A stretch of DNA of 64,000 bases from Klebsiella sp. RHBSTW-00484 (GCF_013705725.1 NZ_CP055481.1:2294001-2358000); one strand, 5' to 3'; positions 24,590 through 34,084 are shown, numbered from the stretch's first letter. Numbers and translations are program-made. Notes: generated from the letters alone by a model not told the origin.

Positions 24590-26131
24590 ATGGCAATGGT
24601 GCGTTTTACCCGGCTTTTGAATAAGTCTGGCTTAACAATGGTCTCTTTGGCAAAGAAGGCGGCGATTGGCCTGGTGGTAGTAGTGATTGTCTTTTTTATT
24701 GGCCGTATTTACGAATCCCAACGCGGTCCGGCGCTGCACCGCTGGCATACCTGGACGGCGGATGAAATGACTGCCAGCGAGATAGACCATGCCACGTTTG
24801 CCCAATACCAGGCGCGGGAAGAGGCTATTTTCCGCGATATGAAAAGTAAAGTGACCGACACGCTGAGCGACGATGAAAAAACGGCGATTAACCGTTTCTA
24901 CGCACAAAGCCTGGTTTATCCGGATAAGTTTCAGCCCGACTGGAACCGTTCCTTTATTTTGTTGCCGCAGGGCAAACCGCGCGGCGCTGCGGTATTGCTC
25001 CACGGCCTGACGGATTCCCCCTACAGCGTGCATTATCTGGCGCAGCGTTATCAGCAGATGGGGTTTATCGCCGTTGCGCCGAGGTTACCGGGACACGGTA
25101 CCGCGCCGGGCGCGTTGACCGGTGTCGATCGGGATGAGTGGATTGCCACCACGCGTCTGGCGGTGCGTGAAGCAACGCGGCTGGCGGGGCCAGACGTGCC
25201 GCTGCACGTGATTGGCTACTCTAACGGCGGGGCGCTGGCGCTCAAATATGCTCTTGATAGTCTGGAAGATAAATCGCTGCGTCGGCCGCAACAAATAATC
25301 CTGCTGTCACCGATGATTGGCGTCACCGCGTTTGCCCGTTTTGCCGGGCTGGCCGGTTTACCCGCGATATTTCCGGCTTTCGCACGCGCGGCATGGCTGA
25401 ACGTCGTCCCGGAATTTAATCCCTATAAATACAATTCGTTCCCGGTTAAGGCGGCCAGGCAGTCGTGGCTGTTATCACAGGCGCTGCAACAGCAAATCGT
25501 CCAGGAAGCGCAAAGTCAGCGGCTGGAAGAGTTAGCGCCAGTTTTGACCTTCCAGTCTGTGATGGACTCAACGGTGAGCACGCGGGCGGTGGTGGATTCG
25601 CTTTATCGGTATTTACCCGATAACGGCAGCGAACTGGTGATTTTTGATATTAACCAGGCGGCGAATTTACGCGCGCTGTTCCGACCTTCATTATACTCGG
25701 CAGTGAATACGTTATTGCCGCCCGCGCCGCGCCCCTACGGCACTACGGTGATTACTAATGCCGCTCCCGACACCTACGAAACGGTAGCCCGCACAACCCT
25801 TGCCGGAACCCGGACGGAAACCGTCACGCCGCTGCATATTGCCTGGCCGCAGGATATGTATTCGCTGTCGCACGTGGCGGTGCCGTTCCCGCTGACCGAT
25901 TCGCTGTATGGTCGTGAACCGGCCGAGAAGAATCGCTACGGGATTAGCATTGGCACAATTTCGCTGCGCGGTGAAACCTCAACGCTGAGCGTCGGGCTGG
26001 ATACGCTGATGCGCGTCACCTCCAACCCGTTTTATCCGTGGATGATGGTGAGAATTACCCATCATATTGCCTGTAGCGAGCAGGCCGATGTGGCCGCCTG
26101 CCTTCGTCCGGAGGCTGCGGCTTCAGAATAG
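24590..26131 (+). CDS. Membrane-anchored alpha/beta hydrolase (esterase-like)
   Basis: A 513-aa protein with an N-terminal membrane anchor (AAIGLVVVVIVFFIGRIY) and a hydrolase domain at ~110-300: the oxyanion motif LLHGLTDSPYS, the nucleophile elbow GYSNGGALALKYAL (Ser), and the lid region after it. The active site should face the periplasm. The C-terminal third (from ~residue 370) carries further conserved-looking sequence (PHLHIAWPQDMYSLSHVAVP-like, with a His that could complete the triad). The start could be GTG 24563 or ATG 24590/24596. Its stop overlaps the convergent Gate-domain gene by 9 bp. The substrate is unknown; lipid or ester hydrolysis in the envelope is an inference, helped a little by the neighbouring pagP. 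Confidence 0.78.
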   Translation: MAMVRFTRLLNKSGLTMVSLAKKAAIGLVVVVIVFFIGRIYESQRGPALHRWHTWTADEMTASEIDHATFAQYQAREEAIFRDMKSKVTDTLSDDEKTAINRFYAQSLVYPDKFQPDWNRSFILLPQGKPRGAAVLLHGLTDSPYSVHYLAQRYQQMGFIAVAPRLPGHGTAPGALTGVDRDEWIATTRLAVREATRLAGPDVPLHVIGYSNGGALALKYALDSLEDKSLRRPQQIILLSPMIGVTAFARFAGLAGLPAIFPAFARAAWLNVVPEFNPYKYNSFPVKAARQSWLLSQALQQQIVQEAQSQRLEELAPVLTFQSVMDSTVSTRAVVDSLYRYLPDNGSELVIFDINQAANLRALFRPSLYSAVNTLLPPAPRPYGTTVITNAAPDTYETVARTTLAGTRTETVTPLHIAWPQDMYSLSHVAVPFPLTDSLYGREPAEKNRYGISIGTISLRGETSTLSVGLDTLMRVTSNPFYPWMMVRITHHIACSEQADVAACLRPEAAASE

Positions 26132-27055
26132 CGTCACGTGCATAATGGTGCGAATGGCGATCCCGGCGATAGCTCCGGTGGCGGCAAAGCGGAACAGGCG
26201 TACGAAACGGGAACTGACGCCTAAAAAGATGCCGATGCCGGGAAGGTCAAAAGTCTGGATTAACAGACCTGCGGAAGCGTTAATCTGGCTAACCGTCACC
26301 TTGCCCTGCTGTACGAGTTCAGAAACCACACCGAAATAGGCCGTACCGCCCGCAACACATTTGACCAGCGCCGGGAGCACGAAGTTAACCGGAATATTCA
26401 GCCACAGCAGCAGCGGTAACAGCAGGCGCTGGAGCATCTCAATCAGTCCCGCCGCCTGCATAAACCCGACGATAGCCAGCGACAGGATCAGCATCGGCAC
26501 CGCGCCGAGCGCCAGGCGAATGGCATCGGCGCCGGCGCTATTGATAACAGCGATAATTCCCTGATTATTTTGCTCGGCATTCGGCAGATCTTCGGCCCGC
26601 GCATTCTCAACAATAGACAGCTTGCGGCCGGTGATATGCCAGGTAACCGCCGCGGCACATAGCCCGCCAACAATCGAAATGACTATCGAGGCCAGCCAGT
26701 GCAAACCAAAAGGCGTTAACGGATAGAAAACGTTGCCTTGTCCCATGGCGAAGAGCATCGCCAGGGTGGCGGCCATTTGTCGGTCAGAAGCGCCGCGTTT
26801 GTCCATGATGGCTAACGTTGCCAGCGGGGCGGCAAAGCTGACAAAATTCATTTGGATCAGAGCGAAAGCGCTCATTCCGGTCAGGCCAAACGGCTTGAGC
26901 AGCGGGGCAAGCCAGCGAACGATAACGTCCAGGACCCCGCGCACTTCCAGATATTTCATCACGATGAGCATGACAACCATGATCGGCAGCAGCGTATAAA
27001 GCGCCACGTCGACGGAGGTTTTTCCCGCCGACATAATAATGCTGATGAAATCCAT
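26123..27055 (-). CDS. Nucleoside-recognition (Gate) domain membrane protein
   Basis: A 310-aa inner-membrane protein with about eight helices and two Gate-type halves: LYTLLPIMVVMLIVMKYLEV with NFVSFAAPLATLAIMDKRGA in the first, and LGAVPMLILSLAIVGFMQAA with VNFVLPALVKCVAGGTAYFG in the second. This resembles SpmA/SpmB- and YjiH-type proteins of unknown transport role. Convergent with the hydrolase gene (9-bp overlap). Its upstream region faces pagP. Confidence 0.75.
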   Translation of the reverse strand: MDFISIIMSAGKTSVDVALYTLLPIMVVMLIVMKYLEVRGVLDVIVRWLAPLLKPFGLTGMSAFALIQMNFVSFAAPLATLAIMDKRGASDRQMAATLAMLFAMGQGNVFYPLTPFGLHWLASIVISIVGGLCAAAVTWHITGRKLSIVENARAEDLPNAEQNNQGIIAVINSAGADAIRLALGAVPMLILSLAIVGFMQAAGLIEMLQRLLLPLLLWLNIPVNFVLPALVKCVAGGTAYFGVVSELVQQGKVTVSQINASAGLLIQTFDLPGIGIFLGVSSRFVRLFRFAATGAIAGIAIRTIMHVTLF

Positions 27056-27286
27056 CTATTTCTCGATCACTGCGGACAGAAAGGATAATTAGCGCCATCA
27101 TAATCCCAGAGGGGAGGAAATGAAATCGCCGTGAAGGTTCTCCCTGTCCTGAAAAGGGTTGCGAACTGGACTTGCAATTAGCGCTGCCGGGTGTGGAAAA
27201 TTTGCCCTCTGATATTTGCAAAGCCTGTTTTTTGTTCCCAAACTGAATTAACACCGGGCGACTTTCTTTTCTTTAAGGATAAAACA

Positions 27287-27862
27287 ATGCGACGTTGTCT
27301 GCGGATAGTGTGGGGAACTCTGTTTATTTTCGCCTTTGCGGTACAGGCGGAAACAAAGGTTTATGGCGAACAACGCGTCAGCGGCTGGTGGAACTGGCTA
27401 AAAGACGATGTCTCGCAAACCTGGAATCAGCCGCAAAACTACGACCTGTATCTGCCATTTCTCAGCTGGCACAACCGCTTTATGTACGATAAAGAGAAAA
27501 CCGATAACTACAATGAGATGCCGTGGGGCGGGGGATTTGGTGTCTCAAGATATAACGAAGAAGGTAACTGGAGCTCACTCTACGCGATGATGTTTAAGGA
27601 TTCGCACAACGAGTGGCAGCCGATTATCGGCTACGGCTGGGAGAAGGGCTGGTATCTGGACAGTAGTCGCGATTTTCGCCTGGGGCTTGGGGTGACCGCC
27701 GGGATCACCGCCCGAGAAGACTTCGCCAACTACGTACCGCTACCGATTATTTTGCCGCTCTTTTCCGCCAGCTATCGCCGCCTGAGCGTGCAGTTCACCT
27801 ATATTCCCGGCACCTACAATAACGGCAACGTGCTGTTTGCGTGGCTGCGCTACGGTTTTTAA
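27287..27862 (+). CDS. pagP: Lipid A palmitoyltransferase PagP
   Basis: A 191-aa outer-membrane eight-strand barrel that moves palmitate from phospholipid to lipid A, giving resistance to cationic peptides. A signal peptide ([15 protein letters not shown]) is followed by the N-terminal amphipathic helix ([18 protein letters not shown]) and the catalytic His ([12 protein letters not shown]) and Asp-Ser (FKDSHNEW) on the outer loops; it ends FAWLRYGF with the terminal Phe of barrel proteins. I chose ATG 27287 because AAGGAT precedes it; the longer frame from 27191 has no signal-like start. A PhoP box would be expected upstream but was not clearly seen. Confidence 0.96.
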   Translation: MRRCLRIVWGTLFIFAFAVQAETKVYGEQRVSGWWNWLKDDVSQTWNQPQNYDLYLPFLSWHNRFMYDKEKTDNYNEMPWGGGFGVSRYNEEGNWSSLYAMMFKDSHNEWQPIIGYGWEKGWYLDSSRDFRLGLGVTAGITAREDFANYVPLPIILPLFSASYRRLSVQFTYIPGTYNNGNVLFAWLRYGF

Positions 27863-27869
27863 GAGGGCA

Positions 27870-28835
27870 TCAAATCGTAATCACCTTTTTCACCAGCGAA
27901 TTGGACAGCGCTAGCATTGAAATTAACACCGAGGCGATGAACGTCAGGACAATCAGCATTAACTTGGTTCCCAGCGAGCTAATTGGGATAAGCGCGGTCA
28001 GCAGATGAAAAACGGAGTAGTGAAGAATATAGACGCCGGTCATCGTTTTGCTGATAGTCGCCAGAATGGTCTCTTTAAACTCGCTGTTTTTACGAAACCG
28101 CACGCCGTTGGCGGCAATCACCAGCGCCACCACCAAAATATAAATTTGTGATCCGGTAAGAATGAACGCATTTCTGTCAGCCTTAAACAGGGCGAAGAAG
28201 AAATGGCGCTCGTAAAACCAGGTGAAGAGATAAATAAACGGAATGGCGATCATCGCGCCTTTCACCACTCTCTCGCGGGTCAGCCAACTGGCGACCAGCG
28301 GATCGCTGAACAGCTGGCCGGTCAGGTAAAACAGCAGCCAGGTCCACAAACGGTACTGCGGGGCCAGGCTCAGCGCATGAACATCAGGATACAGCGCGGA
28401 CAGCAGATCGTAGCCATATGAGAGCAACAGCAGCGCAAATACCACGCCGAAAAATAGCTTGCGTCGCTGGCTGAGCCACTCGATAAGCGGATGAAAGGTG
28501 TAAATCACAATAAAGGCAAAAACAAACCACGGCTGGATAAGATAACCGCGCTGGTAGGGTTCCCAGAGATAGTACACTGTCATCCAGAACAGGAAGACGA
28601 TAACTACGCTTTTGATTTTACCCATTTGCCACTGCGCATCGTGCCGTGACTGCGAATCCAGATAGCCCGCCACCACAAAAAACAGCGGCGTGGCTATGGT
28701 CGAAATAAACGTCAGAAAACCGAGGATCCAGTGATAGTCGTAATCATAGTGATCCCGGGTGTTATAAATGGTGAAGAAGGTCACCGCCGTCATGCATCCC
28801 AGCGTTTTAATAATATTTAATCCGGTACTGTTCAT
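27870..28835 (-). CDS. Acyltransferase-3 family membrane protein
   Basis: A 321-aa protein with about ten membrane helices of the acyltransferase_3 fold (O-acetylation of sugars): SVAG-like ISTIATPLFFVVAGYLDSQS in the second helix, the long WLSQRRKLFFGVVFALLLLS region, and SKTMTGVYILHYSVFHLLTA near the end, a typical family motif. The catalytic His expected near the first helix is not obvious (the segment reads FFTIYNTRDHYDYDYHW). Convergent with pagP, 7 bp apart. The acceptor is unknown; surface polysaccharide is the usual role. Confidence 0.82.
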   Translation of the reverse strand: MNSTGLNIIKTLGCMTAVTFFTIYNTRDHYDYDYHWILGFLTFISTIATPLFFVVAGYLDSQSRHDAQWQMGKIKSVVIVFLFWMTVYYLWEPYQRGYLIQPWFVFAFIVIYTFHPLIEWLSQRRKLFFGVVFALLLLSYGYDLLSALYPDVHALSLAPQYRLWTWLLFYLTGQLFSDPLVASWLTRERVVKGAMIAIPFIYLFTWFYERHFFFALFKADRNAFILTGSQIYILVVALVIAANGVRFRKNSEFKETILATISKTMTGVYILHYSVFHLLTALIPISSLGTKLMLIVLTFIASVLISMLALSNSLVKKVITI

Positions 28836-28855
28836 TATTGTGGCTTCATATCCTT

Positions 28856-29002
28856 AGAGCCTATCCCATTAGGCTATTTTATTTGCCATTTTGGTCCTGG
28901 GCAGTGCTCACAAGCCTCACGTACTGCGTGTACGCTTCGGTTGTTGCGCGCTGTCCGTGCCCAAACTGGCTGCAACAATATACGCCTACTGGGATAGGCT
29001 CT
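28856..29002. repeat. 147-bp inverted-repeat element, copy 1
   Basis: Starts AGAGCCTATCCCATTAGGC and ends GCCTACTGGGATAGGCTCT, so the ends are near-perfect inverted repeats. The second copy in the window (43882-44028) is also exactly 147 bp and lies in the opposite orientation. It covers the last five codons and stop of the RND pump gene. It resembles the RSA-type repeats of enterobacteria as I remember them (unchecked). Confidence 0.85.
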
Positions 29003-32000
29003 TATTATGGAAACAGGCGTAAATCACTGGCAGAACCAGCAGCGTCAGAATAGTAGCAAAACCCAGACCAAACATAATAACTACCGCCATACTCTGGAAG
29101 AAGACATCCAATAATAAAGGGGCCAGACCGAGAACGGTGGTGAAGGCGGTCAGCAGAATAGGGCGCAGACGCGAGGTGGCGGCATAAATAATGGCTTCCT
29201 GCTGCGCTTTTTCCTGCTTCTGCTGCTCAATTTCCTCAACCAGCACGATGCCGTTACGAATCAACATCCCGCTCAGGCTAAGCAAGCCTATCAATGCCAT
29301 AAAGCCAAAAGGAATACCGGTAATCAAAAAGCCTGGCGTTACGCCAATCAGCGCCAGCGGCACCGTCAGCCAGATAGCGATCGCGTTTTTCAGCGAGCTG
29401 AACATCAGCACAGTGATAACAAACATCACCAGGTAACCCAGCGGCAGGGTGGTGAACAACCCCTGCTGCGCTTCGCGGGAATTCTCCGCGTCGCCGCCCC
29501 ACTCAATACTGTAGCCGTGCGGTAGGGCGAGGGCATCGATTTGCGGCTTCACGCGCGCCAGAATATCGCCTGAGGTTTGATTGCTCAGCGGATCGGGGTC
29601 GGTCTGCACGGTCAGTACGCGGCTGCGGTCGCGGCGCAGGATCAAAGGATCTTCCCACTCGAGATTAAAGCCGCTGACCACGTTACTGAGCGGGATATAC
29701 TGCTGGCGGTTTTGGCTCCAGACCAGCACATTATTCAGGTGGTTAGCATCCTGGCGCTCGGCGGCTGGTGGGCGAACCACCACCGGCAGCAGGTCAGCCC
29801 CTTCGCGATAGAGTCCCGCACGGCTACCAGAGAAATTCATCTCCAGCGCGTTATCGATATCCTGTTTATCTACTCCCAGTTCGCGGCCTAAGCTGGCGGA
29901 ATATTGTGGGCGGATAACCTTGCTGCGGTTCTGCCAGTCGTTGCGCACGCCGTCGGTGGCCGGGTCTGCGGAGAGAATATCGCCCACCTGGCTGGCGAGC
30001 AGGCGCAGGCGGTCGGGATCCGGGCCTTTGATGCGCACTTCAATGGCGCTATCGCCGGAAGGGCCGAACATCACGCGTTTGCTGCTGGCATTAACCTGCG
30101 GATAGTTGCGCGCAATATAGCTGTCAACATGCTGCGTCAGAGCGTTAATACTGCGCTGGTCGTCCATGCGTACCATGATCTGCGCGTAGTTGCTGTATTG
30201 CCGTTGCCCGCTGTAGGTGAGGATAAAACGCATACTGCCCTGACCAACGGTGGCGATGGTGGTGACAACGCCCGGCTGGCCGTTAATCGAGGTTTCAATA
30301 TCGCTGGCCATCTTTTCGGTTGTCGCAATATCAGTGCCATAGGGAAGCCAGAGGTCAACAAAGAAGATAGGCGTGTTCGATGAGGGGAAAAAGTTCTGCC
30401 GCACCGAGCCGAATCCCCATATTGAAGCTGCCAGCAGCGCCGCCATGACGGTCAGGGTGATCGCTTTGCGCATCAGTAGGGTGTGCAGAATCTGCTGATA
30501 AATGCGATAAAAGCGCCCGCTGTAGGGGTCGGTATCCGAGGTTTCAGCAGGCGGCTGTTGCCCTTTGAACAGCCACCATTTAATCAGTACTGGCGTGATG
30601 GTTAACGCTGAGAACCAGCTCAGCATGAGTGAAATCAGCAGCACCTGGAACAGTGATTTGCAGTATTCTCCGGTGGAGTCCTGCGACAGGCCAATCGGCG
30701 CAAAGGCGAGAATAGCAATCACCGTCGCCCCCAGCAGCGGCAGCGCCGAGCGGCGAATCACATAATTAATCGCCGTGAGCAGCGTCGACCCCTGCTGGCG
30801 GGCAATGAGTACCCCTTCGACGATGACGATGGCATTATCGACCAGCATACTCAGGGCGATAATCAGCGCCCCCAGCGAGATACGCTGTAGCTCGATGCCC
30901 CACAGATACATAATCAGCAGCGTACCGAGCACGTTAAGCGCTAACGACAGGGCAATAATGATACCGCTGCGCACGCCCATAAAGATCAGCAGCACGCCGA
31001 CGACAATGGCCAGTGCCATCAGGAAGTTAGTGATAAAGCCGTTCACCGAGTGAGCCACTTCTGCAGCCTGGTCGTAGAACAGGTCAATTTTGATCCCTGC
31101 CGGTTTTTCCGCCGACATCTGATCCAGTTTGCTTTCCAGCGCGCGACCAACGTCAATGACGTTGACGCCGGGAATAAACGACACCCCCATAGTGACCGCC
31201 TGGCGGCCATTAGCGTGATAAATGCTGGAAGGAGATTCGCTGAGTCCGCGCGATAGCGTGGCAATATCGCGCAATCGCGTCGCTGAACCTGAGCCGTGCG
31301 GGCTGATTAACAAATCGCCCAGCTCGTCGAGATTTTCAAACTCCCCCGTTGGATGCAGGCGAATTGACTCGCTGCCGGATTTAATCTCACCGGCGTTAGA
31401 CACTACGTTCAAGCGACTGAGGATTGCCGCCAGTTGGTTGAGCGTGATACCGCGGGCGGTCATTTTTGCCAGCGAGATATCGATATTGATTTGTTGTGGG
31501 ATCGCACCGCCGATAGCGACTTTGCCAACGCCGGGAACCAGCACCAGTTCGCGCCTGAGCTGCTCGGCGTAGCGGACCAGCTCAGGGTTGGTAAAGCTCT
31601 CGCCGGAGATAGCAAAGAAGAAGCCAAAGACATCGCCAAAATCGTCGTTCACAAAGGGGGAGGCCACGCCGGGCGGGAACATCCGGGCGGCGTCTCCTAC
31701 CCGACGGCGCAGCTCATCCCAGATTTGCGGCAGCTCGCTGGAGTGATAATTCGAGGCGATATTGACGGTGATTTGCGACAGACCATTGGAGGAAATTGAG
31801 CTGACGTTGTCCAGATAGGGCAGCTGTTGCAGCGCGTTCTCCAGCGGCAGGGTGACTTCTTCCTCAACCTGCTGCGCCGAGGCTCCCGGATAGTGGGTGA
31901 TGACCACGGCGGTCTTGATGGTAAACGCCGGGTCTTCCAGGCGACCGATATTCAGCAGGGCGAAAATACCCCCGATGCCCAGCAGTAAAATAGTCAGCCA

Positions 32001-32042
32001 GACGCGAATCGGGTTGTTAATAAACTGACGAGAGATATCCAT
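28986..32042 (-). CDS. RND-family efflux pump, inner-membrane permease
   Basis: A 1018-aa proton-driven transporter with 12 membrane helices and two large periplasmic loops: MDISRQFINNPIRVWLTILL, PGASAQQVEEEVTLPLENAL, and the proton-relay helix GALIIALSMLVDNAIVIVEG. There Asp-Asn replaces the Asp-Asp pair of AcrB, as in the TriC/VexF-like branch. The start is adjacent to the adaptor stop. The last residues (…NKSLSQ, stop at 28986) are encoded by the 147-bp repeat, so the natural C-terminus may have been replaced. No outer-membrane channel gene is present; TolC would be used. The partner adaptor is frameshifted, so the pump may be inactive here. Confidence 0.93.
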   Translation of the reverse strand: MDISRQFINNPIRVWLTILLLGIGGIFALLNIGRLEDPAFTIKTAVVITHYPGASAQQVEEEVTLPLENALQQLPYLDNVSSISSNGLSQITVNIASNYHSSELPQIWDELRRRVGDAARMFPPGVASPFVNDDFGDVFGFFFAISGESFTNPELVRYAEQLRRELVLVPGVGKVAIGGAIPQQINIDISLAKMTARGITLNQLAAILSRLNVVSNAGEIKSGSESIRLHPTGEFENLDELGDLLISPHGSGSATRLRDIATLSRGLSESPSSIYHANGRQAVTMGVSFIPGVNVIDVGRALESKLDQMSAEKPAGIKIDLFYDQAAEVAHSVNGFITNFLMALAIVVGVLLIFMGVRSGIIIALSLALNVLGTLLIMYLWGIELQRISLGALIIALSMLVDNAIVIVEGVLIARQQGSTLLTAINYVIRRSALPLLGATVIAILAFAPIGLSQDSTGEYCKSLFQVLLISLMLSWFSALTITPVLIKWWLFKGQQPPAETSDTDPYSGRFYRIYQQILHTLLMRKAITLTVMAALLAASIWGFGSVRQNFFPSSNTPIFFVDLWLPYGTDIATTEKMASDIETSINGQPGVVTTIATVGQGSMRFILTYSGQRQYSNYAQIMVRMDDQRSINALTQHVDSYIARNYPQVNASSKRVMFGPSGDSAIEVRIKGPDPDRLRLLASQVGDILSADPATDGVRNDWQNRSKVIRPQYSASLGRELGVDKQDIDNALEMNFSGSRAGLYREGADLLPVVVRPPAAERQDANHLNNVLVWSQNRQQYIPLSNVVSGFNLEWEDPLILRRDRSRVLTVQTDPDPLSNQTSGDILARVKPQIDALALPHGYSIEWGGDAENSREAQQGLFTTLPLGYLVMFVITVLMFSSLKNAIAIWLTVPLALIGVTPGFLITGIPFGFMALIGLLSLSGMLIRNGIVLVEEIEQQKQEKAQQEAIIYAATSRLRPILLTAFTTVLGLAPLLLDVFFQSMAVVIMFGLGFATILTLLVLPVIYACFHNKSLSQ

Positions 32043-33128
32043 TACAAACCTCGTTCACGCGTCCAGATTCGAACCGGTTGCTGCGCATGCAGTTCACTGA
32101 CGCCTGCCGCCACGACGCGCTCGCCGACGCTAAGCCCTTCGGTAATGACCACTCCCTGAGAGGTGACCTGGCCGACGCCAACTTTTCTGTCCTCAAGCTG
32201 TAGCTGTTCGCCTTCGCCTTTAACTACCCAGACGTGGGGCTCATTGCGCTGGCGATTATCCGGATTAAATACCGCTTCAACCGGCACCACGACGGCTTTA
32301 TCGCCCGCGCTGGCGGGCAGGTTTGCCAGATTGACCGTCACGGTCCCACTCACGCCGCCCACTGACGGAAAATCGGCCGGGCGCGGCATGGTTAAAATGA
32401 TCTGCCAGGTCAGAGTGTTGCTGTCGCTGCTACCGGTATGTTCTTTATATTCGGCGGTGAACTGACGGTCCGGCATAGAGTTGATTTTCACCACCGGACG
32501 ATACTGCGCATTGCGGATATCAATAGTCGTAAAAAGATTCTCCGGAATGCTGAACACCACGTCGAGCAGATCGGTTCGCGTCAGGGTGACGATCGGCTGT
32601 CCGGCGGCGACAACCTGGTGATTACGGATCGGGACGCTGGCGGCAATACCGCTAAACGGCGCGGTGAGCGTCATTTGACTTAGCTCTTCGCGGGCGATTT
32701 TTAGCGCGGCGTTGGCGGAATCACGGTTGGCCCGCTGGATATCCATTTCCGCTTTTGAAATGGCCTGGCGACCCGGCCAGCGTCTGGAAGCGGTCGAACT
32801 GCCGCTGAGCGAGGGTTGCTGCGGTCTGCCGTTCGTTGACGCGTTGCTGCGCTTCCCGGGCGTTGAGCCGGGCGAGCGCTTGCCCCTGAGAGATACTGGC
32901 TCCCTGACGCACATCAAGGGATTCAATCTGTCCGCCGCGTTTGAACGACAGATCGGTAGAATCCCCGGATTCAATACGGGCAGGAAAAATGCGCTGCTGT
33001 GAATCACCAATGGCGACGACATCCGCAACTTTTACCATCCGCGGCAGCGGGGTAACTTGCGGTGCTTTCTGATCGCAAGCCGTTGTTATTAAAATAACAA
33101 CGGGAATGAGAGAAAAATAACGGTTCAC
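32042..33128 (-). pseudogene. RND periplasmic adaptor (HlyD/MexA type) with frameshift
   Basis: A lipoprotein start (MNRYFSLIPVVILITTAC) runs into the adaptor N-terminal half (RGGQIESLDVRQGASISQGQ, ALARLNAREAQQRVNERQ) up to FQTLAG. The homologous continuation (RQAISKAEMDIQRANRDSAN through the barrel and membrane-proximal domains to IWTRERGL) is in the neighbouring frame. One extra base in the CCC run at 32772-32774 (GCCGGGTCGCC on the coding strand) explains it: with GG instead of GGG the text reads LAGRQAISKAEM in one frame. Either a true mutation that inactivates the pump or a sequencing error. It precedes the permease gene with a 1-bp overlap. Confidence 0.85.
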
Positions 33129-33184
33129 TGTATTCCCCTCGGTGCTAAAGGTTTTATTTTACATATTTTTCACAAATGCCGGCT

Positions 33185-33295
33185 TTATTCAGCCAGCGCT
33201 GAGACCACTAAATAGGTAAATAACCCGGAAGCCGTACAGGCGATTATTGCCAGGGCAATAAACAGGCTCAGGCGAAACAGGCTGTAGCCGAACAT
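33185..33295 (-). CDS. 36-aa single-span membrane protein
   Basis: MFGYSLFRLSLFIALAIIAC followed by TASGLFTYLVVSALAE: a very hydrophobic small protein with one clear membrane helix and an excellent ribosome site (AGAGGAGGAGCA) before the ATG. It is on the same strand as, and 56 bp upstream of, the RND adaptor gene. It may be a small pump-associated subunit, like other tiny proteins found with RND pumps; this is inference from position. Not recognised. Confidence 0.6.
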   Translation of the reverse strand: MFGYSLFRLSLFIALAIIACTASGLFTYLVVSALAE

Positions 33296-33652
33296 TGCTC
33301 CTCCTCTGGTATCAACCTTGTGCTAAGTAGATTCTTATCTACATAATTGTTGAATGGTTTTTAGAGGCGCGCAGGCCTCTGATAATGAGCATAGTCGTTG
33401 AAAAAAGGAAATGTTAAAAAGAGTAAAATTTGCGGTAATGTTGACGATTTTGCTGGGTTTTCAGTTGAATTGTCTGAGGTCGACTGAGTCTGTGATATTT
33501 TTCAATATATTAATTGGCATCTTAATAATGTTAATCGCCGTGTGCTACGTTTAATTATACCCATCATACTTCGAATCGAGATTTCTTCCTCAGCGCCATT
33601 GTCTGCGCTGTTTTCACCACCTTTTTTTATAGGTAATAAAAGGATTGTCTCT
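33296..33652. other. Intergenic region before the usp gene
   Basis: 357 bp between the divergent small membrane protein gene and the universal stress gene. It holds a possible 47-aa gene (33411-33554) and must hold promoters in both directions. A short GC-rich hairpin (AGAGGC gcgcag GCCTCT) lies at about 33363-33380. Confidence 0.4.
33411..33554 (+). CDS. Possible 47-aa hydrophobic protein
   Basis: MLKRVKFAVMLTILLGFQLN, then CLRSTESVIFFNILIGILIM and LIAVCYV: two hydrophobic stretches consistent with a two-span membrane peptide. AAGGA sits very close to the ATG. AT-rich, upstream of and in line with the usp gene. It may be a real small protein or a leader; not recognised. Confidence 0.4.
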   Translation: MLKRVKFAVMLTILLGFQLNCLRSTESVIFFNILIGILIMLIAVCYV

Positions 33653-34084
33653 ATGTATAAAAATATCCTCGTCCCGGTTGATGTGTTTGAAACCGGCCTT
33701 GCGGACAAGGCTTTGTCCCATGCTCAATTCCTCGCGCAAAGCTCCTCCGGGCAGATTCATTTACTCAACGTCATCCCGACATTTTCTCCTGCACTGACGC
33801 GCGGATTTATTTCCGATGCGCGAAAAATGGAAGACTATCTGGTTAATAATTCAAAAGAAAAACTCGCTGAACTCATCAATAAACTCTCTCTGAAGGAAAG
33901 CGATGTCCAGATTCATATTCGCAGCGGCAACGTCCGCGATGAAGTGACGAAACTGGCAGATGAACTGAAGGCGGATGTGGTGATCATTGGCTCACGCAAT
34001 CCCAATATTCAAACCCATCTGTTGGGTTCAGAGGCGGCAAGTATCGTGCGTTATGCCCATGTGCCGGTTTTTGTGGTGCGCTAA
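33653..34084 (+). CDS. Universal stress protein, UspF/UspG type
   Basis: A 143-aa UspA-fold protein: MYKNILVPVDVFETGLADKA at the start, HLLNVIPTF, and the ATP-binding C-terminal pattern GSRNPNIQTHLLGSEAASIV with HVPVFVVR. These dimeric cytoplasmic proteins bind ATP and help survival under stress; E. coli UspF and UspG end LLGS-AA-VVRHA similarly. AAGGATT precedes the ATG at 33653; the longer frame from 33542 is not coding-like. The P-type ATPase gene follows after 50 bp and is probably in the same operon. Confidence 0.93.
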   Translation: MYKNILVPVDVFETGLADKALSHAQFLAQSSSGQIHLLNVIPTFSPALTRGFISDARKMEDYLVNNSKEKLAELINKLSLKESDVQIHIRSGNVRDEVTKLADELKADVVIIGSRNPNIQTHLLGSEAASIVRYAHVPVFVVR

